A stretch of DNA of 64,000 nucleotides, from positions 4,706,501-4,770,500 of the forward strand of contig NZ_CP125957.1 in the NCBI RefSeq assembly GCF_030064125.1. Reading direction: 5' to 3'. This document shows, in pieces, positions 26,783-36,381 of the stretch (positions are counted from its first letter, which is position 1; each line of letters starts with the position of its first letter). The notes under the pieces are model-generated. The model was not told where the DNA came from, ran no database searches, and worked only from the letters and a program-made list of their open reading frames with translations. Position numbers and translations under genes: made by a program. This DNA is from Pseudomonas sp. G2-4. GTDB lineage: Bacteria > Pseudomonadota > Gammaproteobacteria > Pseudomonadales > Pseudomonadaceae.

Positions 26783-27820
26783 CTACCGCGCCTGGCTTTT
26801 GCTCCAGTCCGTCAACAAGCTGTACGCCACCGCCAGCAAAGTCGGGCCGATGAACAGGCCAATGAAACCGAAGGCGATCAACCCGCCAAACACCCCCAGC
26901 AACACGATCACCAACGGCAGGTTTCCTCCTCGGCTGATCAGGTACGGCTTGAGCACGTTGTCCACGCCGCTGATGATGAAGGTGCCCCAGATGCCCAGGA
27001 ACACCGCCATGCCGTATTCCCCCTTCCACGCCAGCCAGGCGGTGGCGGGGATCCACACCAGCGGCGGGCCCATCGGGATCAGGCTGAGCAGGAAAGTGAC
27101 GATGCCCAGTACCAGCGCACCCGGTACGCCCGCAATCAGGAAGCCGATCAGCGCCAGCACGGCCTGGGCTGCCGCGGTGCCGATCACGCCGTTGACCACC
27201 CGTTGCACCGTACCGGCCACCAGCTCGATGTAGTAACCGGCACGGTCGCCGATCAGGCGCTCCAGCAACCCGTGGACGAACACCGCCAATCGTGGACCGT
27301 CCCGGTAGAAGAAGAACACGAACACAATACTCAGGGTCAGCTCGAGAATACCGCCGCCGATCTGCGCACTGCGGGCCAGCAGCCAGTTGCCGACCTGCCC
27401 CAGGTAGGGCCGTGCGGACACCATCAGCGCCGCACCCTGCTGGTCGATGCTGTTCCAGATGCCCACCAACCGTCCGCCCACCAAGGGCACGCCGGCCAAC
27501 CAGGTCGGGGCTTCAGGCAGACCGTCGACCTGGACGTCCTTGATGAATGCCGTGGCATCGCGCACATGGTCAGCCAGGTTGAAACCGAGCCATACCAGTG
27601 GCACCGCCACCAGCAACATCCAGCCCACCGTCAGCAGCGCCGCCGCCAGGGATTCACGCCCATTGACCCAGCGGGTCAGCAGGCGCATCAGCGGCCAACT
27701 GGCAAAAGCCAGCACCGCCCCCCAGAACAGCGCCGACCAGAACGGTGCCATCACCCAGAGGCTGGCACCGAACAACACCAGGAGCAGGATCTGCACCAAC
27801 AGCCGATCGTTATTGAGCAT
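26783..27820 (-). CDS. AI-2E family (YdiK/PerM-like) membrane protein
   Basis: 345 residues with about eight transmembrane segments in the family arrangement: two N-terminal helices, a hydrophilic periplasmic part (about 90-150), then a C-terminal bundle containing FFYRDG and PMGPPLVWIPATAW. The family was named for AI-2 export (TqsA); members transport diverse solutes or ions, so the function is open. The gene stands 62 bases after the DUF4892 gene on the same strand. Confidence 0.87.
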   Translation of the reverse strand: MLNNDRLLVQILLLVLFGASLWVMAPFWSALFWGAVLAFASWPLMRLLTRWVNGRESLAAALLTVGWMLLVAVPLVWLGFNLADHVRDATAFIKDVQVDGLPEAPTWLAGVPLVGGRLVGIWNSIDQQGAALMVSARPYLGQVGNWLLARSAQIGGGILELTLSIVFVFFFYRDGPRLAVFVHGLLERLIGDRAGYYIELVAGTVQRVVNGVIGTAAAQAVLALIGFLIAGVPGALVLGIVTFLLSLIPMGPPLVWIPATAWLAWKGEYGMAVFLGIWGTFIISGVDNVLKPYLISRGGNLPLVIVLLGVFGGLIAFGFIGLFIGPTLLAVAYSLLTDWSKSQAR

Positions 27821-27882
27821 GTAAGGTCTCGAAAAATGAACAAGGCCCGGGTAACGGCGTCAGGCCCATCACCCGAAACAGC

Positions 27883-28701
27883 TTATCGCAGCAACTCAAG
27901 GTGCAGGCCCGCCACTTCGCCACTGGCCGCCTCCATCCGCGCCGCGCGGACGCCCTGGTCAATCAAAGCCTGACGCCAGGCCTCGGCCTCGGGGCCGGCG
28001 ATACTGACTCGAAGGCCGGTGTCCAGGTTCAGCGCCCGGGACAGCAGGCGCAACCAAGTGTCGTCTGGCTTACCGGCAAGACGCGGCAAGTCCAGTGCAC
28101 CGGTGTCCTTGAGCTGACGCAACAACGTGGCCGAGGTCGGCAGTAAGTCGCCCAACGCTGCGTTCGACTCGAACTGCTCGACATGCAGGTAGGCCTTGCG
28201 GTTGCCGCGCGTGATGCCGTAAAGCGCAATCAGCGTGTTGTCCGCCGGCGGTGCCAGGCGCAACAGCAGATAGGCCTGACCATTGTCGGCACCGTAGAGT
28301 TTGGAATTGCCGAATACTTCGTTGGCCCACAGGCTGCTTTCGCCGCAATCGCGGGCCTGGCACCAGAACAGCAGCTCGGCGCCCTGCTTCTGCAAGGCTT
28401 CGCGAGCCTCGGTAAAAGCTTGAGTGGCGGAGTGTTCCGGCGGCAGTTCATAGGTGACCGACGTGACATTGCCACGGGCATCGACCTGGCCGTCGAAGCG
28501 TAACTGGCCGCTGATCCTGCGGATCGAGCCCATGGGGTAGACACGTTCCAAGTCGCTGGTTTGCCGGTAATCGACGATCTGCGCATCGGGCATGCGTGGC
28601 ACACGCTCCAGATCGTGACTGCCGGGCACATCGACGGCGAACGACGCCGGGCTGACGCAAGCCAGCGCCAGCAGGGCGAGTGAATGAACGGATAATTTCA
28701 T
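27883..28701 (-). CDS. DUF4892 secreted/periplasmic protein
   Basis: 272 residues with a clear signal peptide (residues 1-21, cleavage after SFA). The mature part carries the DUF4892 pattern DLERVPRMPDAQIVDYRQ and a Cys pair FWCQARDCGESSLWAN near residue 112, probably disulphide-bonded. C-terminal half has an OmpA-like alternation but lacks clear peptidoglycan-binding residues. Its ATG overlaps the stop of a 27-codon ORF upstream (ATGA), so translation is probably coupled. Function unknown. Confidence 0.85.
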   Translation of the reverse strand: MKLSVHSLALLALACVSPASFAVDVPGSHDLERVPRMPDAQIVDYRQTSDLERVYPMGSIRRISGQLRFDGQVDARGNVTSVTYELPPEHSATQAFTEAREALQKQGAELLFWCQARDCGESSLWANEVFGNSKLYGADNGQAYLLLRLAPPADNTLIALYGITRGNRKAYLHVEQFESNAALGDLLPTSATLLRQLKDTGALDLPRLAGKPDDTWLRLLSRALNLDTGLRVSIAGPEAEAWRQALIDQGVRAARMEAASGEVAGLHLELLR

Positions 28702-28781
28702 CGGATAGGCTTGGCCTGGGTTTCTTGGACGAAACGGGTGTCGTCCAGGCGCCACGAGGCGGGTAAACAGAGATCTGTCAT
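28698..28781 (-). CDS. 27-codon upstream ORF coupled to the DUF4892 gene
   Basis: Begins ATG ACA GAT CTC TGT, encodes 27 residues (starts MTDLCLPASWRL, ends QAKPIR) and its TGA overlaps the DUF4892 ATG by four bases. A very good ribosome site, AAAGGGAG, lies 7 bases upstream, whereas the DUF4892 start itself has none within reach. This strongly suggests translation enters here and reinitiates at the larger gene. The peptide shows no motif; it may be a leader rather than a functional protein. Confidence 0.6.
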   Translation of the reverse strand: MTDLCLPASWRLDDTRFVQETQAKPIR

Positions 28782-28830
28782 GGTTGTCTCCCTTTCAACC
28801 CGCCCAGCCTCGACAGTTACCCGGCGCAAG

Positions 28831-29682
28831 TCAAGGAACGGTGAAGAACCGATTGAAACAGTCTGCTACAAGCGCGGCACCGACCTCGTCGTTCAAGTGC
28901 AAATGATGGCCACCGGGCAACCGCTCATGACTGAAGGGTAGACGCTCCAGCAACTCCGGGTGCTGGGCGAGCATACCGTCGGCTGCCACCACCAGGTGCG
29001 CTGGACAACCGACACGCGCCACGAAGGCCATGGCCTGTTCATCGGTCAGGCGCAGCGGCGATGGCAAGGTCAGGCGGTTGTCAGTGCGCCAGGTATAGCC
29101 CCCGGGCACCGGCATCAAGCCGCGCTGGGCCAGCAACTCCGCGGCCTCGCGGCTGACCGCCACCAAACCTTTCATACGGGCTTCGATAGCCCGGTCGAGG
29201 GTTTTGTAGACGGGTTTGCGTTTTTGCTGCAAGTCCAACTGGGCTTGCAAGGCCATGCCCATGCGTTCGGCAGCATTATCGCCTTTGGCTGTGGGAGGAA
29301 TGATCCCGTCTATCAACCCCAGGTGCGTCACCCGTTCCGGCAAAGAGCCGGCCAGCACCAACGAGACGATCGCGCCCATGGAATGCCCCAACAGGGCGAA
29401 ACGCTTCAAGCCCAGTTGTTCGGCGACCTGCAACACATCATGGGCATAGTCCCACAGCGCGTAGCCGGCGCCGGGCGGCCGATGCCCGGAATGACCGTGC
29501 CCGGCCATGTCCAGGGCAATCACCCGCAGGCCCTCCAGCCGAGGGGCCAGTCGGGCGAAGCTGTTGGCGTTGTCCAGCCAGCCATGCAAGGCAATCACCG
29601 GACGGCCCTCTTGCGGCCCGAACAGGTGGGCCGCAAGTTCGATGTGAGGCAGGTTCAGGCGGACTTCTTCGACCACACTCAT
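28831..29682 (-). CDS. Alpha/beta hydrolase
   Basis: 283 residues. Oxyanion-hole HGWLDNANSF near residue 33, nucleophile elbow GHSMGA near residue 99, acid and His late in the chain (FSHERLPGGHHLH). No signal peptide. Its start overlaps the stop of another hydrolase gene by four bases. Related Pseudomonas proteins are annotated as putative esterases or MhpC-like hydrolases; substrate unknown. Confidence 0.9.
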   Translation of the reverse strand: MSVVEEVRLNLPHIELAAHLFGPQEGRPVIALHGWLDNANSFARLAPRLEGLRVIALDMAGHGHSGHRPPGAGYALWDYAHDVLQVAEQLGLKRFALLGHSMGAIVSLVLAGSLPERVTHLGLIDGIIPPTAKGDNAAERMGMALQAQLDLQQKRKPVYKTLDRAIEARMKGLVAVSREAAELLAQRGLMPVPGGYTWRTDNRLTLPSPLRLTDEQAMAFVARVGCPAHLVVAADGMLAQHPELLERLPFSHERLPGGHHLHLNDEVGAALVADCFNRFFTVP

Positions 29683-30473
29683 GCGCCGTCCGCCTCCCAG
29701 CGCCGAAGCAGCTCCTTGAGCAGATTGGCCGTGTCTTGAGGACGCTCCAGGGGGAACATATGACCGCCGGGCAAGCTCAGGGATTCACCATGGGGCATGC
29801 GCCCCACCGAATGGGTGTGATGACGCATTACCACGCGACTCTGCTGGCCACGCACCACCGCCAGCGGCACTTTGAGCTTACCGGCCCGCCCCGGGCTGGT
29901 GTGCGGCACACCGCGGTAGATGCTGATTTCCGTGGCCGGATCGAAGCGCAGCCGCAAGCGGTCGCCGACTTGCTGGAGGCCATGTTGCAGATAGGCGTCG
30001 AAGCATTCCGGGTCAAAACCACGGAACAGGGTCTTGCCGGCAAAATACTGCCGGGCCGCTTCCAGGTCGGCAAACTCCTCGCGCCGCCCCAGCGTCCGGC
30101 CGGCCGGCGTCAGGCGGTCGATGAATCCCAGGCGCTTGGCGGCCAGGATCACCCATTGGTCGGCACGGGTCAGCACCGGCGAATCGAGCATGACCACGCC
30201 CCGATACAACTGGGGGGAGCGCAACGCGGCGTGCAGGTGCAGTACGCCGCCCAGGGAATGACCGACGCCCCACACCGGCTCCGATTGCTGTTCCAGATGA
30301 TGGATGAGCTCGTCCACCAGGTTGTTCCAGTTATCATCCGCCGGAAAACGCGGGTCATGGCCGTGCAGTTCCAAATGCGCAACCGCGTACTGGGGCGCCA
30401 GCGCGGCGAACAACTTGCCGTAGGTGGCCGAGGGAAAACCATTGGCGTGGGCGAAAAACACCTGTTGCGACAT
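29679..30473 (-). CDS. Alpha/beta hydrolase, first of a coupled pair
   Basis: 264 residues beginning MSQQVFFAHANGFPSATY, where HANGFP is the oxyanion loop. Nucleophile elbow GHSLGG near residue 71; the histidine is in SLPGGHMFPLE near the end. ATG 30473 is chosen, as upstream frame is non-conserved. It overlaps the next hydrolase (ATGA), so both are likely co-expressed; they are too different to be a recent duplication. Confidence 0.9.
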   Translation of the reverse strand: MSQQVFFAHANGFPSATYGKLFAALAPQYAVAHLELHGHDPRFPADDNWNNLVDELIHHLEQQSEPVWGVGHSLGGVLHLHAALRSPQLYRGVVMLDSPVLTRADQWVILAAKRLGFIDRLTPAGRTLGRREEFADLEAARQYFAGKTLFRGFDPECFDAYLQHGLQQVGDRLRLRFDPATEISIYRGVPHTSPGRAGKLKVPLAVVRGQQSRVVMRHHTHSVGRMPHGESLSLPGGHMFPLERPQDTANLLKELLRRWEADGA

Positions 30474-30616
30474 GACGGCCGATCCATTGGGGTACTGGGA
30501 TCGATTCTGCGCATTACCCGACGGCACGGCAATGACCGTAACTGACAGGAATGATGACAGTCGTGGTTGGGCGATGGGGTTATGGCATGCGCCACAGGAC
30601 CTACGGTCCGTACCCC

Positions 30617-30748
30617 TGTGGCGAGGGAGCTTGCTCCCGCTGGCCTGCGTAGCAGGCCCAAAACCAGGCGACTCGGTGACTCAGGTTGATCGAGTCGGTG
30701 GGTTTGGGGCCGCTTCGCGACCCAGCGGGAGCAAGCTCCCTCGCCACA
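30617..30748. repeat. REPIN, family A
   Basis: Arms TGTGGCGAGGGAGCTTGCTC and complement. The inner pairs differ from the other copies (CGCTGGCCTGCG versus CGCGACCCAGCG, imperfect), and the loop repeats GACTCGGTGACTC-like sequence. The 309-base gap 30474-30782 contains only this repeat and the hydrolase leader. Confidence 0.87.
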
Positions 30749-30782
30749 AGAGCCTTGCACCAGACAAAAAATGCAACCGGTT

Positions 30783-31226
30783 TCACCGCCCCGGCGGTTG
30801 CTCACCCAGCGGCACCACCGCCATGGTCAGGCGCGACACACAGTTGACCTTGCCGTCGTCATTGGTCAGGCGAATATCCCAGACCTGGGTGGTGCGGCCC
30901 AGGTGAACCATCCGGGCCGTGGCAGTCACCCGGCCGCTGCGCACACCGCGTAGGTGGTTGGCATTGATTTCCAGGCCCACGCAATAGAATTTGCTGGCGT
31001 CCACGCACAGATAGGCGGCCATGGATCCGACCGTTTCAGCCAGCACCACCGACGCACCGCCGTGCAGCAGGCCGAATGGCTGGTGAGTGCGGTGATCGAC
31101 CACCATGCTGGCGGTCAGGGACTCGTCGTCAAAGGATTCGAAACGGATGTCCAGCACTTCGCTGATGGTGTTTTTTCCAGCGGCGTTCAATTGCTCAATG
31201 TTGGGAGTGGTTCGCCACAGACTCAT
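30783..31226 (-). CDS. Hotdog-fold thioesterase (YdiI/PaaI-like)
   Basis: 147 residues. Active-site helix HQPFGLLHGGASVVLAETVG (catalytic Glu/Asp on the HGG helix) near residue 48. Family members hydrolyse aryl- or acyl-CoA thioesters, for example DHNA-CoA or phenylacetyl-CoA type substrates. I use ATG 31226; a longer frame runs into the preceding gene. It is the last gene of the gpsA-DUF4389-sixA unit, 46 bases after sixA. Confidence 0.9.
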   Translation of the reverse strand: MSLWRTTPNIEQLNAAGKNTISEVLDIRFESFDDESLTASMVVDHRTHQPFGLLHGGASVVLAETVGSMAAYLCVDASKFYCVGLEINANHLRGVRSGRVTATARMVHLGRTTQVWDIRLTNDDGKVNCVSRLTMAVVPLGEQPPGR

Positions 31227-31272
31227 CGCTGTCGTTCCTTTGTGGTTTTTATTGTGTTCAATCCTGGCCGGC

Positions 31273-31725
31273 CTAGGGGTGCTTGATACCCTTGAGTGAC
31301 ATCGCCCCAGCCAATGGCAGGTCACCTTCCAGCTCCGCCAGGCCAGCCGTCTGCACTTGCTCGGGTTGTTGCAGATGACCGTGTTGCAGCAAGCCCAGCA
31401 GGCTGCCCACCAATGGGTTGTGGCTGACCAGCAGCACATCGTCCAGATCATCGAGATGCTCCAGGACTGTTTGCGGCCGGGTATCCGGTGTCAGCCAGTC
31501 GACCGTTTTCAACTCCGGTTCGAAACCCAGGGCTTCGCGTACCAGCTGCGCGGTCTGCTGGGCGCGCAGGTAAGGGCTGGCATAAATGGCGGTCAGCGGC
31601 TGGCCGATCAACTGCGCGGCACTGCCCAACACTTCTTCGCGACCGTGGACAGTCAGGGCCCGCTCAGGGTCTGGACGGCTGCCATGTGGCTCGGCTTCAC
31701 CATGGCGCAGTACCCACAATTTCAT
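31273..31725 (-). CDS. sixA: Phosphohistidine phosphatase SixA
   Basis: 150 residues. Histidine-phosphatase signature LRHGEAEPHG at residues 6-15 with second His in LLVSHNPLVG near residue 100. SixA removes phosphate from His-phosphotransfer domains (ArcB in E. coli; the nitrogen phosphotransferase system has also been reported). Its start overlaps the DUF4389 stop (ATGA). Confidence 0.92.
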   Translation of the reverse strand: MKLWVLRHGEAEPHGSRPDPERALTVHGREEVLGSAAQLIGQPLTAIYASPYLRAQQTAQLVREALGFEPELKTVDWLTPDTRPQTVLEHLDDLDDVLLVSHNPLVGSLLGLLQHGHLQQPEQVQTAGLAELEGDLPLAGAMSLKGIKHP

Positions 31726-32069
31726 AGCTTCGGCTCCTCGTCCTGGACCGGATGCGGCGCGGGTGCGACGACGTGAGGCGCTTCCCCCTCTGGAGTGCGT
31801 GGGGTCGGCCAGTCAGCGAACGGCCAAGGTTTCTGGTCGCTGTGGAAGGTGCCGAACCGGCCGATCTGGGCCAGGAACTGACTCAGGCTGTCGCCGAAGT
31901 TCATCAGGCTGGCACTGGGTGCGCCGTAGATCAACCGATAAATCAGTTGCACCAGCACCACGGCACCGAGGATGAATTGCGCCACCTGCCAGACCAACAG
32001 ATAAATCACCATCCACAGCACACGCAGAAGGATGGATTCGTATTGCGGCTGCCCTTTCGGATCGTTCAT
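31722..32069 (-). CDS. DUF4389 membrane protein
   Basis: 115 residues with one long hydrophobic region (about 14-47) that forms one or two helices, then a cytoplasmic tail rich in Pro and Glu. Typical DUF4389 pattern LIYRLIYG followed by Leu-Phe-rich helix. Located 31 bases after gpsA and overlapping sixA, so it belongs to this unit. Function unknown. Confidence 0.85.
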   Translation of the reverse strand: MNDPKGQPQYESILLRVLWMVIYLLVWQVAQFILGAVVLVQLIYRLIYGAPSASLMNFGDSLSQFLAQIGRFGTFHSDQKPWPFADWPTPRTPEGEAPHVVAPAPHPVQDEEPKL

Positions 32070-32100
32070 GGTTCGCTCCTGCTTACGGTCAAATAGAGGC

Positions 32101-33126
32101 TCAGTTGAAACCACTGGTGGAAATGAAATCGACGTCGGTCTTCGGTTCGCCACGCATCAACAATTCGATCACCTGTTCCAGCGTGCGCCCTTCGAACAGG
32201 ATCGCATGCAGCCCGGCGACCAGCGGCATGTACACGCCAGCCTCCTGGGACTTGGCCTTGAGCACCTTGAGGGTGTTTACCCCTTCGGCCACTTCGCCCA
32301 GGCGCGACACCGCCTCGTCCAGGCTCAGCCCCTGGCCCAGGGCGAAACCGACCTGGTAGTTGCGGCTCTTGGGCGAGGAACACGTGACGATCAGATCGCC
32401 CACGCCGGCCAACCCCAGGAAAGTCATCGGATTGGCGCCCTGGCTGACGGCAAAACGGGTCATTTCCGCCAGCGCCCGGGTGATCAGCATGCTCTTGGTG
32501 TTTTCCCCCATTCCCAGCGCTACGGCCATGCCGGCGATGATCGCATAGACATTCTTCAGTGCCCCGCCCAATTCCACACCGAAACGGTCGGCGCTGGCGT
32601 AGACCCGAAAGGTGCGGCCATGAAGCGCGGCCTGGACCCGCTGGCACAGTTCTTCGTCTTCACTGGCGATCACGGTGGCGGTCAAGGCGTGCTCGGCGAT
32701 CTCCCGCGCCAGATTCGGGCCGGAAATCACACCGATTCGAGCCTTGGGCGCAATTTCCTCGAGAATCTCGCTCATCAGCTTGAAAGTCTGGGCCTCGATG
32801 CCCTTGGTCAGGCTCACGAGCAGCTTGCCGCTCAAGCATTCGGCATAGGGTGCCAATACCGAGCGCAAGGCACTGGACGGCAACGCGACGAAAAACAGAT
32901 CGCTGCCCTGCAGAGTCGCCTGCAAGTCGGTGACCGGCTCCACTTCCGGGCGGATCTTGATGCCCTTGAGGTAACGCGGGTTCTCGCGATTGACCCGGAT
33001 GGCCTCGGCCTGCTCAGGGTCACGCATCCATTGGCGTACCGGGTGACCATTCTCAGCCAGCAGGTTCGCCACGGCGGTACCGAAACTCCCGCCTCCCAGG
33101 ACCGCAATCGGGCGCTGTTCAGTCAT
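32101..33126 (-). CDS. gpsA: Glycerol-3-phosphate dehydrogenase [NAD(P)+]
   Basis: Reduces dihydroxyacetone phosphate to sn-glycerol-3-phosphate for phospholipid synthesis. 341 residues, standard length. Nucleotide motif [12 protein letters not shown] at residues 8-19, family block [10 protein letters not shown] near 140, catalytic Lys in GALKNVYAI near 195, and [12 protein letters not shown] near 250. ATG 33126 is correct for the family. It is divergent from the TonB receptor operon. Confidence 0.97.
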   Translation of the reverse strand: MTEQRPIAVLGGGSFGTAVANLLAENGHPVRQWMRDPEQAEAIRVNRENPRYLKGIKIRPEVEPVTDLQATLQGSDLFFVALPSSALRSVLAPYAECLSGKLLVSLTKGIEAQTFKLMSEILEEIAPKARIGVISGPNLAREIAEHALTATVIASEDEELCQRVQAALHGRTFRVYASADRFGVELGGALKNVYAIIAGMAVALGMGENTKSMLITRALAEMTRFAVSQGANPMTFLGLAGVGDLIVTCSSPKSRNYQVGFALGQGLSLDEAVSRLGEVAEGVNTLKVLKAKSQEAGVYMPLVAGLHAILFEGRTLEQVIELLMRGEPKTDVDFISTSGFN

Positions 33127-33325
33127 ATGCAATCCGTTCATCCATACCAAGTGGCAATGCGGGGCATTATACGGAGCGGCCGGATCGCGACCAGCCCCGG
33201 CAACAATTACTGCCAGCTGTAGGAAGCTGACCATCAATTCCTAGGAAAATGCTGTCAACGTGAATGGAAAAGTCGTTCAGCTCAGTTAACATGCCCGCCA
33301 TTCCTTCGTTTTCAAAGGCTGTGCC

Positions 33326-35449
33326 GTGTTCGTTGGCCCTTCCCGTCCAGGTTCGTCACTGCTATTGGCGCTGATCATCAGCCCGCCAGTGCTGGCCGAC
33401 GACTTGTTCGTGGACAGCCAACCCCTGCCCCAAGTGTTGACGGCCACGCGCCTGAAGCAATCGCCGGCTGCGGTGCCGGGCAGCATGACCGTACTCGACA
33501 GCGAACTGATCAAGGCCAGCGGCGCCCGGGACATCAGCGAAGTGCTGCGCCTGGTGCCGGGCATGATGGTCGGCAATATCAGCGGCAACCAGGCCGCCGT
33601 GAACTACCACGGCACCAACGCCAGCGAAGCCCGACGCATGCAGGTGCTGATCGATGGCCGCTCGGTGTACCGCGCCGGCCTGGCCACGGTGGACTGGAGC
33701 GATATTCCGGTGGCCATGGAAGACATCGACCGGATCGAAGTCTTCCGCGGGCCCAACACCGTCAGCTACGGCGCCAATGCGCTGATGGCGGTGGTCAACA
33801 TCATCACCCGCGCCCCCGCCGACAGCCACGGCACCCGGCTGAAAATCACCCGGGGCCAGCGGGGCATCAGCGACTGGTACGCCAGCCAGGGCAGTGGCTG
33901 GGAAGGCGGCGACCTCCGGCTGTCGCTGTCTGGCCAGGAAGACGACGGCTTTGACAGCGACCGCAATGACGCCGATTACCGCGACAGTCGTCGCCTCAAC
34001 CGCTTCAACCTGTCCGTCAGTCAGACGTTGAACGAGCAGCAGAGCATCGACTGGCAATTGAACGCCAAGGACGGGACCAATCAACGGCCCTATACCTACC
34101 ATCCGGTGTTCGCCGGGATTACAGCCGCCGGCGACAATTCCGACGTCATCGCCAAGGATTACGCCGGTTCGCTACGCTGGAACCTGGACCTGGACCCCAA
34201 CCACAGCCTTTATGTACAAGGCTCGATCCAGCACTGGGATCGCCAGCAGACCTGGCGCGCCTGCGATGCCGAGGTGTCCTTCAGCCCGCAACTGACCGAC
34301 CTGTGGCTGCTCAATCCCAACTACGCCGAGAAGCTGGCACGCAATATCCCCAGCTTCACCAGCACGGGCGCGCCGCCCGGCACGCCACAGGAACAGGCGC
34401 TGGCCAATCAGGTGCTCGACCAGTGGCGCAACGGCGCCTCGCAAACCCTGTGCGGGGACATCGACCAAAGCGCCCGAGAGTCGCGCTACGATCTGGAGAT
34501 CCAGGACACCCTGAGCCTGTCCGACAGCCTGCGCCTGGTCACCGGGGCGAATTACCGCTACGACCGGGCGAACTCCGAGACGTACTTCAACGGCACGCTG
34601 GACGACACGACCTGGCGGCTGTTCGGCCAGTTCGAATGGCGAGCCAGTGAACACTGGCTGTTGCAGGGCGGCGCGATGTTAGAAGACACGCGCCTGACCG
34701 GAAGCTCGCTGACCCCTCGGGTGGCGGTCAACTACCTGATCACCCCGCGCCAAGGCCTGCGAGCGGTGTATTCCGAAGCCGTGCGCTCCCCGGACATGTT
34801 CGAGAACAACGTCAACTGGAGCTATCAGGTCACCAACCTGCAGCCCACCGCCTTCGGCCAGCGCAGCGCCCGTTACTTTGTCCAGACCCGTGGCCCGGGG
34901 AACCTGGAACAAGAGCACATGCGCTCCCGGGAATTGGGCTACAACGGCTATTTCATGAAGTTGGGCCTGACGGTCGATGTGAAGCTGTTCCATGACGAAA
35001 TCACCGGCATGATCAGCGAACCACTGCGCAACAATCAGTACATCGCCAGCAACAGCAACGAATCGCAATTCTCCGGGGCCGAAACCCAGGTCGACTGGCG
35101 AATGACCAGCGCCGACCGCCTGCGCCTGACCTACGCCTACGTCGATGCCTCGGCCAGCAATCCTCTCGACGAACAACTGACCGCCCGCAACAGTGGTTCG
35201 GCCGGCTGGCTGCGGGACTGGGGCCGGGGCTGGAACAGCTCGGTCTTCTATTACGCCGCCGATGCCCTTAACGGCTATAGCTTCGAACGGGTCGACACCC
35301 GCCTAGCCCGACGCATCCCGCTGGGCAAGGCCAACCTGGAGCTGGCGGGTGTCCTGCAACAACGCCTCGACAATCAGCCCACCACCTTCGTCGACAACCG
35401 CTACGACTCCCGTCATGTTCTGTATTTCAGCGCGGAGTTGTCCTTCTAG
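33326..35449 (+). CDS. TonB-dependent outer-membrane receptor
   Basis: 707 residues. Signal peptide (about 1-25, VLA/DDL), TonB-box-like stretch QVLTATRL, plug domain about 40-160 with VFRGPNTVSYGANALMAVVN, then a 22-strand barrel ending in aromatic Phe (YFSAELSF). It resembles the cobalamin/colicin-receptor subgroup more than siderophore receptors with a signalling domain. GTG start with AAAGG upstream. Its stop overlaps the next start (TAGTG). The ligand is not known; the operon with a binding protein and kinase suggests uptake linked to sensing. Confidence 0.92.
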   Translation: MFVGPSRPGSSLLLALIISPPVLADDLFVDSQPLPQVLTATRLKQSPAAVPGSMTVLDSELIKASGARDISEVLRLVPGMMVGNISGNQAAVNYHGTNASEARRMQVLIDGRSVYRAGLATVDWSDIPVAMEDIDRIEVFRGPNTVSYGANALMAVVNIITRAPADSHGTRLKITRGQRGISDWYASQGSGWEGGDLRLSLSGQEDDGFDSDRNDADYRDSRRLNRFNLSVSQTLNEQQSIDWQLNAKDGTNQRPYTYHPVFAGITAAGDNSDVIAKDYAGSLRWNLDLDPNHSLYVQGSIQHWDRQQTWRACDAEVSFSPQLTDLWLLNPNYAEKLARNIPSFTSTGAPPGTPQEQALANQVLDQWRNGASQTLCGDIDQSARESRYDLEIQDTLSLSDSLRLVTGANYRYDRANSETYFNGTLDDTTWRLFGQFEWRASEHWLLQGGAMLEDTRLTGSSLTPRVAVNYLITPRQGLRAVYSEAVRSPDMFENNVNWSYQVTNLQPTAFGQRSARYFVQTRGPGNLEQEHMRSRELGYNGYFMKLGLTVDVKLFHDEITGMISEPLRNNQYIASNSNESQFSGAETQVDWRMTSADRLRLTYAYVDASASNPLDEQLTARNSGSAGWLRDWGRGWNSSVFYYAADALNGYSFERVDTRLARRIPLGKANLELAGVLQQRLDNQPTTFVDNRYDSRHVLYFSAELSF

Positions 35450-36381
35450 TGGCCCGGGGCCGACTACGCAAGACGCCATTTCATGGCCGCCTGGCGCTTG
35501 CACTATGCCTGGTGTTTGCAGGGCTGCTGGTGACGGTAGAGGCCCGCGCCGCCGAGATTCTGCTGACCGGCGTCGAGGACAGCCCCGGCGTCAAGTCCTT
35601 CACCCAGGCCCTCAAGGCCCTGCGTCCCGAGGACACTGTGCGGTTCACCCCGCTGGCGGACCTGCCGGCGCCGGACAAGTTGCCAAGCAGTGTCCGTCTG
35701 GTCCTGCTGGACCTGCCCAGCCTCGACTGGCGCCTGCAAGACGCCCGCGGACCGGCCACTCTGGTGCTGCGCATCAGTCGCCAGCAAGCCCGGGACCGCT
35801 TGGGCGACGCAACGCCCGATCACCTTAGCCTGCTTTGGAGCGACCCACCCATGGTGCGGCAACTGCGGCTGATCCGTACGGTCCTGCCGCAAGTGCGGCG
35901 GGTCGGCGTGTTGTTCAACAGGCACAGTGAATTTTTGCTCAAGGAACTGCGCCAGGCAGCCATACCGCTCGGCCTGGAAATCGTCGCCGAGCGCTGGGAC
36001 GACACCAGCGACAGCCGCCCCCTGCAAAACCTGCTGGGCCAGAGCGATGTGCTGTTGGGCCTCGACGACCCCGACCTGTACAACCCCAAGACCGTGAAAA
36101 ACCTCTTGCTCAGCAGCTACGCCCGGCAACGTGCGCTGATCGGACCAAGCGCCGCGTTCGTCAAGGCCGGCAGCCTGGCCAGCACCTACAGCGATCAGGA
36201 CGATTGGCTGGCGATTCTCGACGAGCTGCTCGACCGCCCCGCCGCCACCTGGCCACGCACCCTGTATCCGCCCCGTTTCAAGGTCTTGAGCAACCGCCAG
36301 GTCACCCGCTCACTGGGGCTCGAACCGATTGATGCCGAATCCGTCGCTGCAACGTTGGCCGAAGGAGAACACCGCCCATGA
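35449..36381 (+). CDS. Periplasmic ABC-type substrate-binding-like protein
   Basis: 310 residues with signal peptide (hydrophobic LALALCLVFAGLLVTV, cleavage after RAA). The body resembles the ABC_sub_bind / type-I periplasmic fold (RRVGVLFNRHSEFLLKEL near residue 145). No permease or ATPase genes accompany it. It overlaps the kinase gene by four bases (ATGA), so it may deliver a ligand to that kinase, as seen for other binding proteins paired with sensors. GTG start shares a base with the receptor stop. Confidence 0.8.
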   Translation: MARGRLRKTPFHGRLALALCLVFAGLLVTVEARAAEILLTGVEDSPGVKSFTQALKALRPEDTVRFTPLADLPAPDKLPSSVRLVLLDLPSLDWRLQDARGPATLVLRISRQQARDRLGDATPDHLSLLWSDPPMVRQLRLIRTVLPQVRRVGVLFNRHSEFLLKELRQAAIPLGLEIVAERWDDTSDSRPLQNLLGQSDVLLGLDDPDLYNPKTVKNLLLSSYARQRALIGPSAAFVKAGSLASTYSDQDDWLAILDELLDRPAATWPRTLYPPRFKVLSNRQVTRSLGLEPIDAESVAATLAEGEHRP

